Position numbers and translations under genes: made by a program | In this document: one piece after another, positions 43,880 through 52,289 of the stretch | Layout: every line of letters begins with the position of its first letter | How positions within the stretch are numbered: position 1 is the first letter of the stretch | NCBI GenBank assembly: GCA_963831235.1 | Contig: CAWHPS010000063.1 | Span: 20,392-84,391 of the forward strand | Direction of reading: 5' to 3' | DNA from: CAWHPS01 sp963831235 | GTDB lineage: Bacteria > Fibrobacterota > OXYB2-FULL-49-7 > JAEUSG01 | DNA length: 64,000 bases | Notes under the pieces: generated by a model | Database searches by the model: none | What the model was told of the DNA's origin: nothing | What the model saw: the letters and a program-made list of their open reading frames with translations, nothing else

Positions 43880-44002
43880 GGTGTTACCGTTGAGCGCATT
43901 CTCCTCTTCGGCAGCCGTGCACGCGGCGATGCCAGAGAAGACAGTGATTGGGACTTTCTGGTCGTTATTCCTTCGCAAATTCCGCGTTCCTTGAAGGCTT
44001 AA
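43880..44002 (+). pseudogene. fragment of a MntA-type minimal nucleotidyltransferase
   Basis: Forty codons encode VERILLFGSRARGDAREDSD and WDFLVVIP, the GSx10DxD active-site motif of minimal nucleotidyltransferase antitoxins of the HEPN/MNT pair. It has no start codon and is cut after the first motif. No HEPN partner follows. It joins directly to repeat array R1. Confidence 0.65.
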
Positions 44003-44161
44003 ATAATACTAGTTTTGAAAAGAATGGCAGGGTCGGCTTATGGTACCAGCATTTGCCAAGCAATAGTTTCAAAAGTTTTCAGAAAACATGGAAATTAAAT
44101 TATATTTTTATTGTTATAGGAAGATTTGCCAGTAATCAACCTTTAGAACGAGGTATAACCC

Positions 44162-44386
44162 ATGAAATCGGTCATTGATAATAAAATTTTTCAGAAATTA
44201 AAAATAGAAGATCAGGTGTTACAGGTGGAATCTCTTTGGGATAGTATTTCCGATAGGGTAAAGGAATTACCCGTACCTGTCAGTCATCAACGGGAATTAA
44301 ACCGTCGCAAACAAGAGGCTATGAAGAATCCTGCTAAATTATTGTCACTTGATGAGTTTATGGGCCGCATAGGTAAATGGCTGTGA
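44162..44386 (+). CDS. addiction-module antitoxin (TIGR02574-type)
   Basis: The protein has 74 residues: QVLQVESLWDSISDRVKELP, VSHQRELNRRKQE and the C-terminal LLSLDEFMGRIGKWL that is typical of the short RelB-like stabilisation proteins. It overlaps the toxin gene downstream by 10 bases, the usual TA arrangement. Two related antitoxins lie at 44916 and 61657. Confidence 0.8.
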   Translation: MKSVIDNKIFQKLKIEDQVLQVESLWDSISDRVKELPVPVSHQRELNRRKQEAMKNPAKLLSLDEFMGRIGKWL

Positions 44387-44700
44387 AACATACCCTGAAA
44401 ATTCACGAATCTGTTGAGGTGGATATCAGAGGTGCTTTCCTTTGGTACGAGCAACAATCAGAGGGTTTAGGGTTTGAGTTTATAAGAGTTTTTAATGCTG
44501 GTTTGTTGAATGTTTTTGCTTTTCCATATATTGCTTCAAGAGTCATGAACGGTTACGACAGGCGCTATGTTCTACAAAGGTTTCCATATTATATTTATTA
44601 TGCTCCATCAGTTTCTGCGATAACAGTATATGGGGTTTTCCATTGCTCTCAAGCACCGTTAAAAACGGCTCATGATATTCGTTTGCGGAAGAAAGGGTAA
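44377..44700 (+). CDS. RelE/ParE-family toxin
   Basis: The protein has 107 residues: HESVEVDIRGAFLWYEQQSE, GLGFEFIRVFNA, RRYVLQRFPYYIYYAPS and ITVYGVFHCSQAP. These are the ParE-like helix pair and the strand that carries the conserved Arg-Phe-Pro-Tyr. It is probably active with the antitoxin upstream. Downstream, 44703-44740 holds a decayed piece of the four-helix-bundle gene (RRAALAVSAN). Confidence 0.85.
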   Translation: MAVKHTLKIHESVEVDIRGAFLWYEQQSEGLGFEFIRVFNAGLLNVFAFPYIASRVMNGYDRRYVLQRFPYYIYYAPSVSAITVYGVFHCSQAPLKTAHDIRLRKKG

Positions 44701-44702
44701 AA

Positions 44703-44852
44703 ATCAGAAGAGCGGCACTGGCTGTTTCCGCCAACCCAGTTGAGTGTCTTACCTTTACCCCATCCTAAGCCTTAACCTTATCTTAGGACACACTCAAGGA
44801 TGCCTTCCTCAACCTCAAAGTTTTACCGGATTCATGGAAGAACTTATAAGCA
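44703..44852 (+). repeat. island repeat array R2 with decayed flanking fragments
   Basis: The order is a degenerate four-helix-bundle gene piece (44703-44740), a degraded hexamer/core array (CCTAAGCCTTAACC, TTAGGACACACTCAAGGATG, CCTCAACCTCAAAG; 44760-44820), then the epimerase fragment TTTTACCGGATTCATGGAAG. The same order (four-helix bundle, array, epimerase piece) occurs intact at 55226-55932, so this is an old copy of the composite unit. Confidence 0.6.
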
Positions 44853-44915
44853 AAATTGGTTTTGGAAACGCATGCAACGAAACTATTTTATTAACGAACG
44901 AATTAAGTCTCTGTT

Positions 44916-45161
44916 ATGATTAAAAATCTGAGGTTTCTTGTGAAGCAAACAGGGCAAAAATTGATCAAAAGAATCCGAATCGCAGACAAAATCCAGCGAA
45001 TTTCAGATTTATGGGAAAGCATTCCCGATAAGGAAGCGTCTCTTCCAATACCGGCGTGGCATAAGGCCGAACTTTCAAAGAGGCATTCGGAAATTGAAAA
45101 AAATCCCGGTAGACTGCTTTCTCTGGATGAATTTCTAAGACGGTATGAATTCAGCTTATAA
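44916..45161 (+). CDS. addiction-module antitoxin (TIGR02574-type), second copy
   Basis: The protein has 81 residues. KIQRISDLWESIPDKEASLP, PAWHKAELSKRHSEIEKN and GRLLSLDEFLRRYEF mirror the antitoxin at 44162. A longer, basic N-terminus (MIKNLRFLVKQTGQKLIK) may be an extension from an upstream start. Its toxin gene, overlapping by 16 bases, is broken. Confidence 0.75.
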   Translation: MIKNLRFLVKQTGQKLIKRIRIADKIQRISDLWESIPDKEASLPIPAWHKAELSKRHSEIEKNPGRLLSLDEFLRRYEFSL

Positions 45162-45359
45162 ATTGAAGATTTTCGATGAAGTGCTTGTCGAGTTGCGTGA
45201 CGCGCATGAATGGTATGAAACCAAAACTGTGGGACTTGGTTTTGAGCTTGATAGGTGCTTTTAACTGCCATTAAACAAATTGCGGATTTTCCTTTTTCCA
45301 GCGCCTATGTTAATTCTGTTGAATATAGCCAAGAATTTACAAAAAACTTAGGAATATAA
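45146..45359 (+). pseudogene. broken RelE/ParE toxin gene
   Basis: It starts MNSAYKLKIFDEVLVELRDA, then HEWYETKTVGLGFELD, and stops at TAA 45262-45264. The expected continuation LLTAIKQIADFPFS lies one frame over, so one base has been lost near 45256. It ends in VEYSQEFTKNLGI without the toxin C-terminus. It follows the antitoxin at 44916 with an overlapping start. Confidence 0.7.
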
Positions 45360-45392
45360 TTATGTTTCATTGCATAAGGAGGAAATAGCAAT

Positions 45393-45641
45393 ATGAATAA
45401 GCCCAAAAAGGTTCATAATCGCGCGCATTTACGTTATAGAATACTCATTGAACAGGATGAGGACGGTATCTATGTTGCAGAATGTCCGTCTTTGCCCGGA
45501 TGCATATCACAGGCCAATACAAGGGCACAGGTTATTGAAAATATTAAGGATGCGATAGAAGGTTATATTGAAAGCCTTCGGAAGCACGGAGATCCTGTAC
45601 CATCGCCTATTTCGGAGGAGGTCGTTGAGGTTTCCGCATGA
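45393..45641 (+). CDS. hicB: HicB-family antitoxin
   Basis: The protein has 82 residues. YRILIEQDEDGIYVAECPSL, PGCISQANTRAQVIENIKDA and IEGYIESLRKHGDPVP form the HicB partial-RNase-H fold. The antitoxin lacks a C-terminal DNA-binding helix-turn-helix or ribbon-helix-helix, so it is a short HicB. There is a strong AAGGAGG ribosome site. It overlaps hicA by 4 bases. Confidence 0.92.
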   Translation: MNKPKKVHNRAHLRYRILIEQDEDGIYVAECPSLPGCISQANTRAQVIENIKDAIEGYIESLRKHGDPVPSPISEEVVEVSA

Positions 45642-45859
45642 GCAAACTGCCAATTACTTCAGGCCGGGAGGTTTGCACTGCTATGGGAAGAATCGGTTAT
45701 TCTATTGATCATCAGACAGGAAGCCACATCATTCTTCGACATTCCAGCCAGCCGTTTCGACGTTTGACAGTTCCTAATCATAAAGAACTTGCAAAAGGTA
45801 CTTTACGAGCTATCAAACAAGCAGGTATAACAGTTGAAGAATTTCAGCGGTTAATTTGA
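45638..45859 (+). CDS. hicA: HicA mRNA interferase toxin
   Basis: The protein has 73 residues. SGREVCTAMGRIGYSIDHQT and GSHIILRH carry the catalytic histidine, with a C-terminal GTLRAIKQAGITVEEFQRLI as in canonical HicA. It is an intact partner of the hicB upstream (ATGA overlap). Confidence 0.92.
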   Translation: MSKLPITSGREVCTAMGRIGYSIDHQTGSHIILRHSSQPFRRLTVPNHKELAKGTLRAIKQAGITVEEFQRLI

Positions 45860-45861
45860 CT

Positions 45862-45984
45862 AATGTCATTCTATCTTGTTCAAACAATGTAACACGTTTA
45901 CTGAATGAAACTGATTATAAACCGATCTTAAATATTGAAGGTTCCATAAAAGTTATTATTGATTGGTGGAAGAGAAATCATTGA
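45862..45984 (+). pseudogene. C-terminal fragment of an NAD-dependent sugar epimerase
   Basis: NNVTRLLNETDYKPILNIEG and SIKVIIDWWKRNH match the last helices of extended SDR epimerases (typical GYKP..SLEEGI...WY). It has no start and no body. The preceding bases ATTCTATCTTGTTCA are repeated at 58896, before the MarR remnant, so this looks like another recombination joint. Confidence 0.55.
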
Positions 45985-46038
45985 ACCTAAAATTCAGAAA
46001 AAAAGATAGTGGTTTCAGGCTCTAAAAGGGCGCTATTT

Positions 46039-46830
46039 ATGTACAATAATCCATTTATGGAATTGCACAAAGCTTTCAAGGAAGCAGGGGCCGAAGTGCT
46101 CATAAGTTCCGGTCAAGCGTGTGTTCTCTATGGCATTGCCGCTTTTTCGAAAGACGGTGATTGGATCGTAAAAGAAGACGAAACGAGCATGAACGCAGTA
46201 TTGTCCGTCCTTGAAAAACGAAGGGCCTTATATCGATTTGGGGCGCCTCTTAATCCCGCTTGGCATTCAAAGGGTTGGACCAGCCACTTTGAATATGTTG
46301 ATGGAAACGGTATGCGAATACGAACAGACTTTTGTTCTAGACCTCCCCGGACTAATTTCGGAGAATTGTGGGCGCGTGCAGTCAGCAAGGACGGACTCGA
46401 TGTGGTTGATGTGGAAGATCTGTTGCATATAAAGCAAACCAGAAGAGTGAGGGATTACCCCATCATCGGTTCAATTGCCGAGGCCGCGGGTCTAGAGAAG
46501 AATGAACCTGAATTAGCCCTTAATTACCTTCAGGACTTTCTACTCTTAAAACAGGCGGTGGATAGATGGCCGGAAGAAGCTCGAAAAATGAAGAGGAACG
46601 CTGTCAGGCTCCTTGTGGCCAATGCGCCACGAAGCGAGGTTGTTTCCGCCATAGCGCACGAACAGGATGAAACCATACGCGATGACGAGATACGTATTTC
46701 CGCCATGACTATGAAGATGGAAACAATGCGCAGGAATTTTGCCGGCGCGCGTCAGCGTTGGGAAAAGGAAAAGACAAACCTATGGGACCAGCATTACCAA
46801 ATGCTTGAAATATCCGGATGCTTAATCTAA
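46039..46830 (+). CDS. nucleotidyltransferase-fold protein of a TA-like pair
   Basis: The protein has about 263 residues from ATG 46039 (AAAGGG upstream). LHKAFKEAGAEVLISSGQAC, VLYGIAAFSKDGDWIVKED is the nucleotidyltransferase-like N-terminal core with D-W-x-V in place of the usual DxD. The middle has RIRTDFCSRPPRTNFGELWA and DVVDVEDLLHIKQTRRVRDY, and the C-terminus is a long charged helix. It resembles DUF-type relatives of AbiEii-like proteins. Activity cannot be claimed, as one catalytic Asp appears to be replaced. Confidence 0.6.
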   Translation: MYNNPFMELHKAFKEAGAEVLISSGQACVLYGIAAFSKDGDWIVKEDETSMNAVLSVLEKRRALYRFGAPLNPAWHSKGWTSHFEYVDGNGMRIRTDFCSRPPRTNFGELWARAVSKDGLDVVDVEDLLHIKQTRRVRDYPIIGSIAEAAGLEKNEPELALNYLQDFLLLKQAVDRWPEEARKMKRNAVRLLVANAPRSEVVSAIAHEQDETIRDDEIRISAMTMKMETMRRNFAGARQRWEKEKTNLWDQHYQMLEISGCLI

Positions 46831-46841
46831 AGGGCATTTAT

Positions 46842-47012
46842 ATGGAAACAAAAAAGATAAAAGAATTAAGTATGCAATTGTTGGAACCATATGTTTTACC
46901 GCAGGACTCACCCTATCTCAGTGAAGATCAGTTGGAGCTATGTTCGCTTCCGTTGCAGGAAAGGATCAAATGGATGGGAGAATGGTTGCTCATGGCTTCG
47001 GGTACTCGATGA
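46842..47012 (+). CDS. small protein of unknown function downstream of the nucleotidyltransferase-like gene
   Basis: The protein has 56 residues (METKKIKELSMQLLEPYVLP, LPLQERIKWMGEWLLMASG). The LPLQERIKWM...WL tail is like the short helical partners of nucleotidyltransferase-type TA proteins. AAAGGG lies 9 bases before the ATG. It may be a truncated antitoxin. Confidence 0.35.
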   Translation: METKKIKELSMQLLEPYVLPQDSPYLSEDQLELCSLPLQERIKWMGEWLLMASGTR

Positions 47013-47138
47013 GGAATGGCAACACTATATGTCCTTAAAACAACTATATGGTTACTGGCAAATTGTTTTTGTGCAAGAATAGCTTTTCCATTGCGGATAT
47101 TTTCTGTAACCGAAAAGAAAACTTCTTTTGCACCATAA

Positions 47139-47155
47139 TGTAACAAGCTGTTACA
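47139..47155. promoter_or_regulatory. perfect 17-bp palindrome, orphan operator candidate
   Basis: TGTAACA-AGC-TGTTACA stands in the noncoding gap 47013-47180. The gap otherwise shows no gene. The site resembles a repressor operator but no intact regulator or promoter is attached to it. Confidence 0.35.
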
Positions 47156-47205
47156 CTAATTTATAAGTTTCTACAACTTGAATTGAATCGAAAATAGTAT
47201 GTCAT

Positions 47206-47847
47206 CACCTGCCCGATCCGTTTTACATGGAACATGATCAGCGTATCAGCCTGCGAGAAAAGATATTCAGGGAGGTCGTGGTCAATTTCCTCGTGCACCG
47301 GGAATATACCAGCGGCGTACCGGGCCGGTGCATCCTCTATAAGGACCGAGCGGAATTCGCCAATCCCTGCATTCCGCACCATATAGGGCTGATGACGCTG
47401 AAAAACCTGGTGCCGCGCCAGAAAAACCCGCTCATTTCGAAGTTTTTCATTCAATTGGGGTGGGTGGAGGAAATCGGGTCCGGGTTTGTCACGGTCAATA
47501 AATATATCGGGCGCTATGCGGAAGGCGGCCGGGCTGAATTCTACGAAGACGATATCTTTCGCACGATTGTGTATTTCTCAAACGTACCGAGTGGGCAAGT
47601 CGCAGGGCAAGTCATGGCAAATATAAACCGGGTTATCGGCGTGCTCCATGGTCAGATGACGCGAAAACAGCTTCAAGAAGCCTTGAATTTGAGAGGCAGG
47701 GCCAATTTTGAGGATCGATATTTAAAACCTGCTGTTGAGAAGGGGTATCTTGCGCCTACCCTCCCCGATAAACCTAATAGCCGTTTGCAGAAGTACCGGT
47801 TAACGGATAAGGGACGGAAATATTCGGAGGGGTTAGGCTGGGAATGA
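47206..47847 (+). pseudogene. C-terminal part of an AlbA_2/HATPase_c_4 (RecG-like) regulator
   Basis: About 210 residues: LPDPFYMEHDQRISLREKIF, REVVVNFLVHREY, GWVEEIGSGFVTVNKY and a C-terminal winged helix (QMTRKQLQEALNLRGRANFE). The N-terminal AlbA_2 DNA-binding domain is missing. The joint is visible. The 25 bases before it (AATTGAATCGAAAATAGTAT then GTCATCA) match the start of the DUF1016 gene at 50391-50417, not an AlbA_2 gene, so this is a chimeric junction. The intact relative is at 53592-54983. Confidence 0.75.
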
Positions 47848-48098
47848 ATACGAGGCGTTCAAATTTTGAAATGTTTCGTGCTGATCGACTTGAAGCTCGG
47901 CTAGATGATGTTCCAAGAGGAAATTCTGAATGGAAACATGATAACCCTGTTGAAGCTGTAAAAGAGTTTACAAAGAAACATTCTGAATTCAAGGTTGAGC
48001 AGCCGGCATGGCAGTTTAATGAGAGTGGACTTACCGAAAATATTACACATTGGCCCATGGCATATTTAAAACTTGTTGGAAACAACATAAACCGGTAA
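47844..48098 (+). pseudogene. C-terminal fragment of a cephalosporin-hydroxylase/O-methyltransferase-like gene
   Basis: DNPVEAVKEFTKKHSEFKVE, QPAWQFNESGLTENITHWPM and AYLKLVG match the C-terminus of CmcI/rhamnosyl O-methyltransferase-like enzymes. The ATG at 47844 overlaps the previous stop (ATGA) and reads a short unrelated N-terminus, so it is a fused remnant. The 48099-48241 gap holds only leader sequence for the next antitoxin. Confidence 0.5.
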
Positions 48099-48241
48099 AC
48101 GAAAGATTAATTGGTCACGAAGTGTTTTGGGAATGAATGTTTGCCCAACCTCGAATCGCTTTCTAATAGGTACGAAAATTATATTTTGATTTGGGTTTGA
48201 GGCATCATAAGGAATTTATTCTTTAATACTGGAGGTTGCTC

Positions 48242-48424
48242 ATGACCATTAAAGAAGAAGCCAAAAACGCTATTAATACGCTGCCGAAAAACGCCAATTT
48301 AGATGAAATTATGGATGCACTTTATGTACTGACTAAATTTCATCATGGTGAAAAGCAAATAATGGATGGTAAGGGTGTCTTGCACACAAAAGCAAAAAGG
48401 CGTCTATCAAAATGGCTGAAATAA
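48242..48424 (+). CDS. RelB-like antitoxin
   Basis: The protein has 60 residues: TIKEEAKNAINTLPKNANLD, EIMDALYVLTKFHHGEKQI and KAKRRLSKWLK. It matches the short antitoxins that precede ParE toxins. GGAGG lies 7 bases before the ATG. It overlaps the toxin gene by 13 bases. Confidence 0.85.
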   Translation: MTIKEEAKNAINTLPKNANLDEIMDALYVLTKFHHGEKQIMDGKGVLHTKAKRRLSKWLK

Positions 48425-48702
48425 TCTGGTCACCAGAATCCCTTACGGATTTGGATGCTATAGCTGAATTTATTGCACGTGACTCAGTTGCAAGAGCGGC
48501 ATTGTTCATTGAAAGATTAATTGAAGCGTTTGAACGACTGAACGGCTTTCCGCTTTCCGGACGTATAATTCCTGAAGTCGGTCGGAAAGATTGCAGGGAA
48601 TTGATCTATGGTTCCCACCGGGTTTTATATCGCATTACCGAGAATGACGTTTGGATTGTTGCAGTGGTTCATTCAGCCAGGAAATGGCGATTGGAGTTCT
48701 AA
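48412..48702 (+). CDS. ParE/RelE-family toxin
   Basis: The protein has 96 residues: IIWSPESLTDLDAIAEFIAR, FERLNGFPLSGRIIPEVGRK, CRELIYGSHRVLYRI and WIVAVVHSARKW. All core ParE segments are present, so the pair is likely intact. Repeat array R3 begins 12 bases after the stop. Confidence 0.92.
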   Translation: MAEIIWSPESLTDLDAIAEFIARDSVARAALFIERLIEAFERLNGFPLSGRIIPEVGRKDCRELIYGSHRVLYRITENDVWIVAVVHSARKWRLEF

Positions 48703-48714
48703 TTGTGAAAACCG

Positions 48715-48800
48715 GCCTCAACCTCAGCCTTACCGTAGGATGCCCGCATCCATGCCTTCCCTCAACCTCAGCCTAAACCTTAGCCTTTACGTAAGACGCT
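48715..48800 (+). repeat. island repeat array R3
   Basis: It has hexamers CCTCAACCTCAGCCTTACC, a core GTAGGATGCCCGCATCCATG, then CCTCAACCTCAGCCTAAACC. The core contains GGATGC-CC-GCATCC, a perfect inverted repeat. Confidence 0.75.
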
Positions 48801-48815
48801 CAGTCTAATCTCCCA

Positions 48816-49053
48816 TGTCCCCAAAACGCTTACTCATTACCGGCTCCGGCGGATTTCTCGGCAGGAATATTGCTTCTCTGCTTTTAGGCAGGGAATATGA
48901 TGTTATAGCCGTTACATTGGGAATCACCTGAGGAATTAAAAACAGCTGCGAGTGGATTGATGGCAACCTGCTTTTACCGGATTCAGGGAAAAAACTTATA
49001 ACCTAAGCCAAACCGGAGCTTTTGCTGCATCTTGCATTGGAAGCAAGGCCTTG
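48816..49053 (+). pseudogene. decayed NAD-dependent epimerase, N-terminal part
   Basis: It reads MSPKRLLITGSGGFLGRNIA, SLLLGREYDVIAVT, then stop codons, with continuation SCEWIDGNLLLPDSGKKLIT and PELLLHLALEARP in the same frame. This shows that the dispersed fragment ELKNSCEWID (also at 50279, 55707, 58790 and in part 44820) derives from one extended-SDR gene. The only copy that still has the N-terminal Rossmann motif is this one. No functional product is possible. Confidence 0.7.
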
Positions 49054-49106
49054 AGTATGTGCTATAAATGTTGCCCTTTCCTGTAGGTGTTAAAAAAACC
49101 ATAATC

Positions 49107-50126
49107 ATGCCAAAAAATAAAAAGTTTCCAGATAACCAGATAACCGTTTATCAAACACCAGACGGAAGAATTAATATCGAGGTCTTATATGCCAACGAAA
49201 ATATCTGGCTATCCCAAAGACAGATAGCGGAATTGTTTAATGTGGATCGAAGTGTTATAACCAAGCATCTTCGTAACATATTCTTATCAAGCGAGTTGCA
49301 GGAAGATTCAGTAGGTGCAATTTTTGCACATACTGCCGAAGATGGTAAGGAATACCAAACCAAGTTTTATTCTCTGGAAGCCATAATTGCTGTAGGCTAC
49401 AGAGTAAACTCTAAAAGCGGCACACAATTCCGGCAATGGGCTATTTCCATCCTTCAGCAATATATCTACAAAGGTTTTACCATTGACAGCGACCGTTTTA
49501 AATATGGCTCGCGTTTCAGTGCGCGGTATTTTGATAATTTGCTCGAAGAAATACCGGATATCCGTTCAAGTGAACGGATGCTGTATCAGAAAATTACCGA
49601 CCTCTTTGCCACTTCAATCGATTATTCTCCCTCCGCTGAAGAAACAAAACACTTTTTCGCAACAGTCCAGAATAAACTGCACTTTGCCATTACCGGCCAT
49701 ACTGCCGCGGAAATTATTTCGGATCGCGTCGGTAGCGCAAAACCCCACATGGGTTTAACTTCCTAGCGCAAATCCCCTGATGGCAAAATATTACCGAGTG
49801 ATATTGTGATTGCAAAAAACTACCTGAACAAGGAGGAGCTCGATCATTTGAATCGTATTGTGACCACGTACCTTGATTACGCGGAGTTGCAGGCGGTCCG
49901 TAACAAAGCCATGTATATGAAGGATTGGGTGGAGAAAATTAACGCTTTCTTGAAATTCGGTGAATATGAAATTCTAAACAGCTCCGGCAAGGTCAGCCAT
50001 GAAGTTGCTGAGGCTTTAGCTCATAAGGAATATGAAGTATATAGAAAAATTCAGGACAAAAACTATATCTCAGACTTTGATAAGGAAATCAAACGTCTGA
50101 CAGGAAAAAAAGATGTCGAAAAATGA
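49107..50126 (+). pseudogene. RhuM-family protein with in-frame amber codon
   Basis: It is a 340-codon frame. The N-terminal part has ITVYQTPDGRINIEVLYANE, WLSQRQIAELFNVDRSVITK, FYSLEAIIAVGYRVNS and FRQWAISILQQYIYKGF (RhuM/KilA-like DNA-binding core). The C-terminal part has IAKNYLNKEELDHLNRIVTT and YLDYAELQAV. TAG at 49764-49766 falls in GLTS-stop-RKSPDGKIL, where relatives have Trp, so a TGG to TAG change has split the gene. There are no other lesions. A truncated 219-residue product could still bind DNA. Confidence 0.85.
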
Positions 50127-50181
50127 ATACACCTCGGAGCAAGCTCAGTGGTGTCAAAGGTAATAAGAGTGTCCCTGGCAA

Positions 50182-50372
50182 TCCCTCAACATCAGCCTCA
50201 GCCTTTCCCCAGGACGCCCACACCCATGCCTTCCCTCAACCTCAACCTCAGCCTCAACGCAGGATTCCCGCATCCTTAGGAATTAAAAAGCAGCTGTGAG
50301 TGGATTGATTGCAACCTGCTTCTGACGGATTCAGAGAAAAAACTTATAAACAAAGGCAAGCCGGAGGTTTAA
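50182..50372 (+). repeat. island repeat array R4 plus epimerase fragment
   Basis: Array with cores CAGGACGCCCACACCCATG and GCAGGATTCCCGCATCC, followed directly by the epimerase piece (GGAATTAAAAAGCAGCTGTG then GGATTGATTGCAACCTGC; 50279-50372). It separates rhuM from the DUF1016 gene. The epimerase piece carries stops and substitutions. Confidence 0.7.
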
Positions 50373-50408
50373 TCAAGTCTTTACGGCTTAAATTGAATCT
50401 AAAATTGT

Positions 50409-51458
50409 ATGTCGTCAGAACTACTTTTAAAAGGCTATGAAGATTTTCTGCAGAGCATCAAAGAGCGCGTCCGCTCTGCCCAAGTGCGTGCAATGGTTGT
50501 TGTCAACACGGAAGTTATCAAGCTCAACTGGAGTATTGGTCGCGATATACTTCAAAAGCAAGAGTCCGAAGGGTGGGGCGCAAAGGTAATCAACCGACTT
50601 TCTCATGATTTGAAGGCCGCTTTCCCACAAATGCATGGTTTCTCCCGTACAAACCTTCTCTATATGCGCGCTTTTGCCTTGGCATGGCCAGAGGAGTTAA
50701 TTGTCCAAGGGGTCCTTGGACAATTAGGATGGAGTCATAACATTACATTGTTAAACAAGTTAGAAAAATCCGAGAATAGACTTTGGTATGCTCAAAAAGC
50801 CAAGGAAAACGGTTGGTCCCAGTCTGTTTTGGAACATCATATCGAGACCCGACTTCATGAACGGCAGGGCAAGGCGATAACAAACTTTTCAAATACTCTT
50901 CGGTCCCCACATTCTGACCTTGCCCAAGGATTACTGAAAGACCCCTATAATTTCGATTTTTTAACCCTTGGTGAAGATGCCTATGAACGACATCTGGAAG
51001 CAGGTTTGTTGGTTCATATCCGGGAATTTCTGTTGGAACTTGGTCAAGGTTTTGCTTTTGTTGGCAGCCAGTACCCGCTTAAAGTAGGGGAGCAGGACTT
51101 CTTTATTGACCTGCTTTTTTACCACCTGAAGCTTCGTTGTTTTATTGTTATAGACCTCAAGATGCGCGCCTTTGAACCTGAGTATTCCGGGAAAATGAAC
51201 TTTTATCTTTCCGCAGTAGATGACCTTTTGCGTCATCCAGGTGATGCACCTTCTATTGGAATAATTCTTTGTAAGACACGAGATGCAGCAGTGGCAGAAT
51301 AAACGCTGAGGGATGTGAATAAGCCGATAGGTGTTTCCACACATATTACGGAATTACTCACAAAATCGCTTCCAGATAATCTAAAAAGTGATTTGCCTAC
51401 CATTGAGGAGCTTGAGTCCGAGGCTGCCGCTGTTCCTTTTCCAGAAGAAGAAAACTAG
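50409..51458 (+). pseudogene. DUF1016 (YhcG-type) PDDEXK nuclease with premature ochre codon
   Basis: The reading frame covers 350 codons. The N-terminal DUF1016_N helical part has VVVNTEVIKLNWSIGRDILQ, NRLSHDLKAAFPQMHGFSRT and NLLYMRAFA. The C-terminal PDDEXK nuclease has VGEQDFFIDLLFYHLKLRCF and IVIDLKM (the D...DxK catalytic set is present). TAA at 51300-51302 replaces a conserved Tyr (VAE-stop-TLRDVNKPIGV), and the expected tail continues in frame to TAG at 51458. The truncated 297-residue product retains the whole active site, so it may still function. The family is common in defence islands. Confidence 0.85.
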
Positions 51459-51510
51459 CAAGAAACAGGTAAATGACATTATGAACCAACCGCCCATACT
51501 GGTGTGCATT

Positions 51511-51622
51511 TCATCAACCTCAGCCTCAGCGCAGGACGCTCACACCCATGCCTTTCCTCAGCCTCAGCCTCAACGCAGGACGCCAACATCTCCATGCTTT
51601 CCCTCAACCTCAACCTCAACCT
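51511..51622 (+). repeat. island repeat array R5
   Basis: It has two core units (GCGCAGGACGCTCACACCCATG and, after hexamers, ACGCAGGACGCCAACATC) and three CCTCAA hexamers ending in CCTTTTTCTTT, which abuts the ATG of the four-helix-bundle gene. The same 5' flank precedes the copies at 55226 and 62441. Confidence 0.8.
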
Positions 51623-51630
51623 TTTTCTTT

Positions 51631-51993
51631 ATGCCTTTCAACACCTTCGAAGACATGCCGGTTTGGAAGAAAGCCATGGACTTTGCTGAAAAAGTTTATT
51701 TTGCTACGGAAACATTGCCGAGGAAGGAAGACTACGGATTGACATCTCAAATTAGAAGAGCGGCTTTATCCGTTTCCGCCAACCTGGCAGAGGGTTTCGG
51801 ACGTAACCATTCCAAAGATAAGTTGAATTTCTACTATATCGCACGCGCCTCCCTTCTGGAGACAAAAAACCATCTGATATATGGAAATAGAGTCGCTTAT
51901 TTTACGGATTCCACGTTAAAGGAATTGTTTTCTCTGTTAGATGAAATTTGGATAGAGCTTAACCGGCTGATTAAATCACTTAAAGTTGAATAG
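51631..51993 (+). CDS. four-helix-bundle protein (S23/IVP-like), copy A
   Basis: The protein has 120 residues: NTFEDMPVWKKAMDFAEKVY, TSQIRRAALSVSANLAEGFG, NFYYIARASLLETKNHLIYG and FSLLDEIWIELNRLIKSLK. It is the TIGR02436 family named after the 23S rRNA intervening-sequence protein and related to DGR accessory proteins. Its function is unknown. There is no Shine-Dalgarno. The 5' flank is pure hexamer repeat. It is almost identical at DNA level to copies B (55226) and C (62441), including flanking arrays. Confidence 0.9.
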   Translation: MPFNTFEDMPVWKKAMDFAEKVYFATETLPRKEDYGLTSQIRRAALSVSANLAEGFGRNHSKDKLNFYYIARASLLETKNHLIYGNRVAYFTDSTLKELFSLLDEIWIELNRLIKSLKVE

Positions 51994-52012
51994 TGAAGAG
52001 CAACAGCTAATA

Positions 52013-52245
52013 TGTCTTTCCTTAACCTTAACCTCAACGCAGGACGCCCACATCCATGTCTTCCCTCAACCTCAGCCTCAACCTCAACGCAGGTCGCCCA
52101 CATCCATGCCTTTTCTCTTCCCTCAACCTCAGCCTCAACCTCAACGCAGGTCGCCCACATCCATGCCTTTTCTCTTCCTCAACCTCAAACTCAACCTCAA
52201 CGCAGGACGCCCGCACCCATGTCTTTCCTCAACCTCAACCTCAGC
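52013..52245 (+). repeat. island repeat array R6 (largest; ~60-bp higher-order units)
   Basis: It has four successive units of hexamers plus core: ACGCAGGACGCCCACATCC, then two with CGCAGGTCGCCCACATCC followed by ATGCCTTTTCTCTTCC, then CGCAGGACGCCCGCACCC. The higher-order period of roughly 55-60 bases shows expansion by slippage or unequal crossing-over. The frame-neutral CCTCAA repeats create long meaningless open frames here. Confidence 0.85.
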
Positions 52246-52289
52246 TGTCGGGCGTCAATACAGACTGACTGAAGAGAATTCCAGGATAT

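Noticed and set aside
49764..49766. Amber codon as pyrrolysine or recoded UAG
   Set aside because: The codon sits at a conserved Trp in RhuM, not in a methylamine methyltransferase, and no pyl genes are present. A nonsense mutation is simpler.
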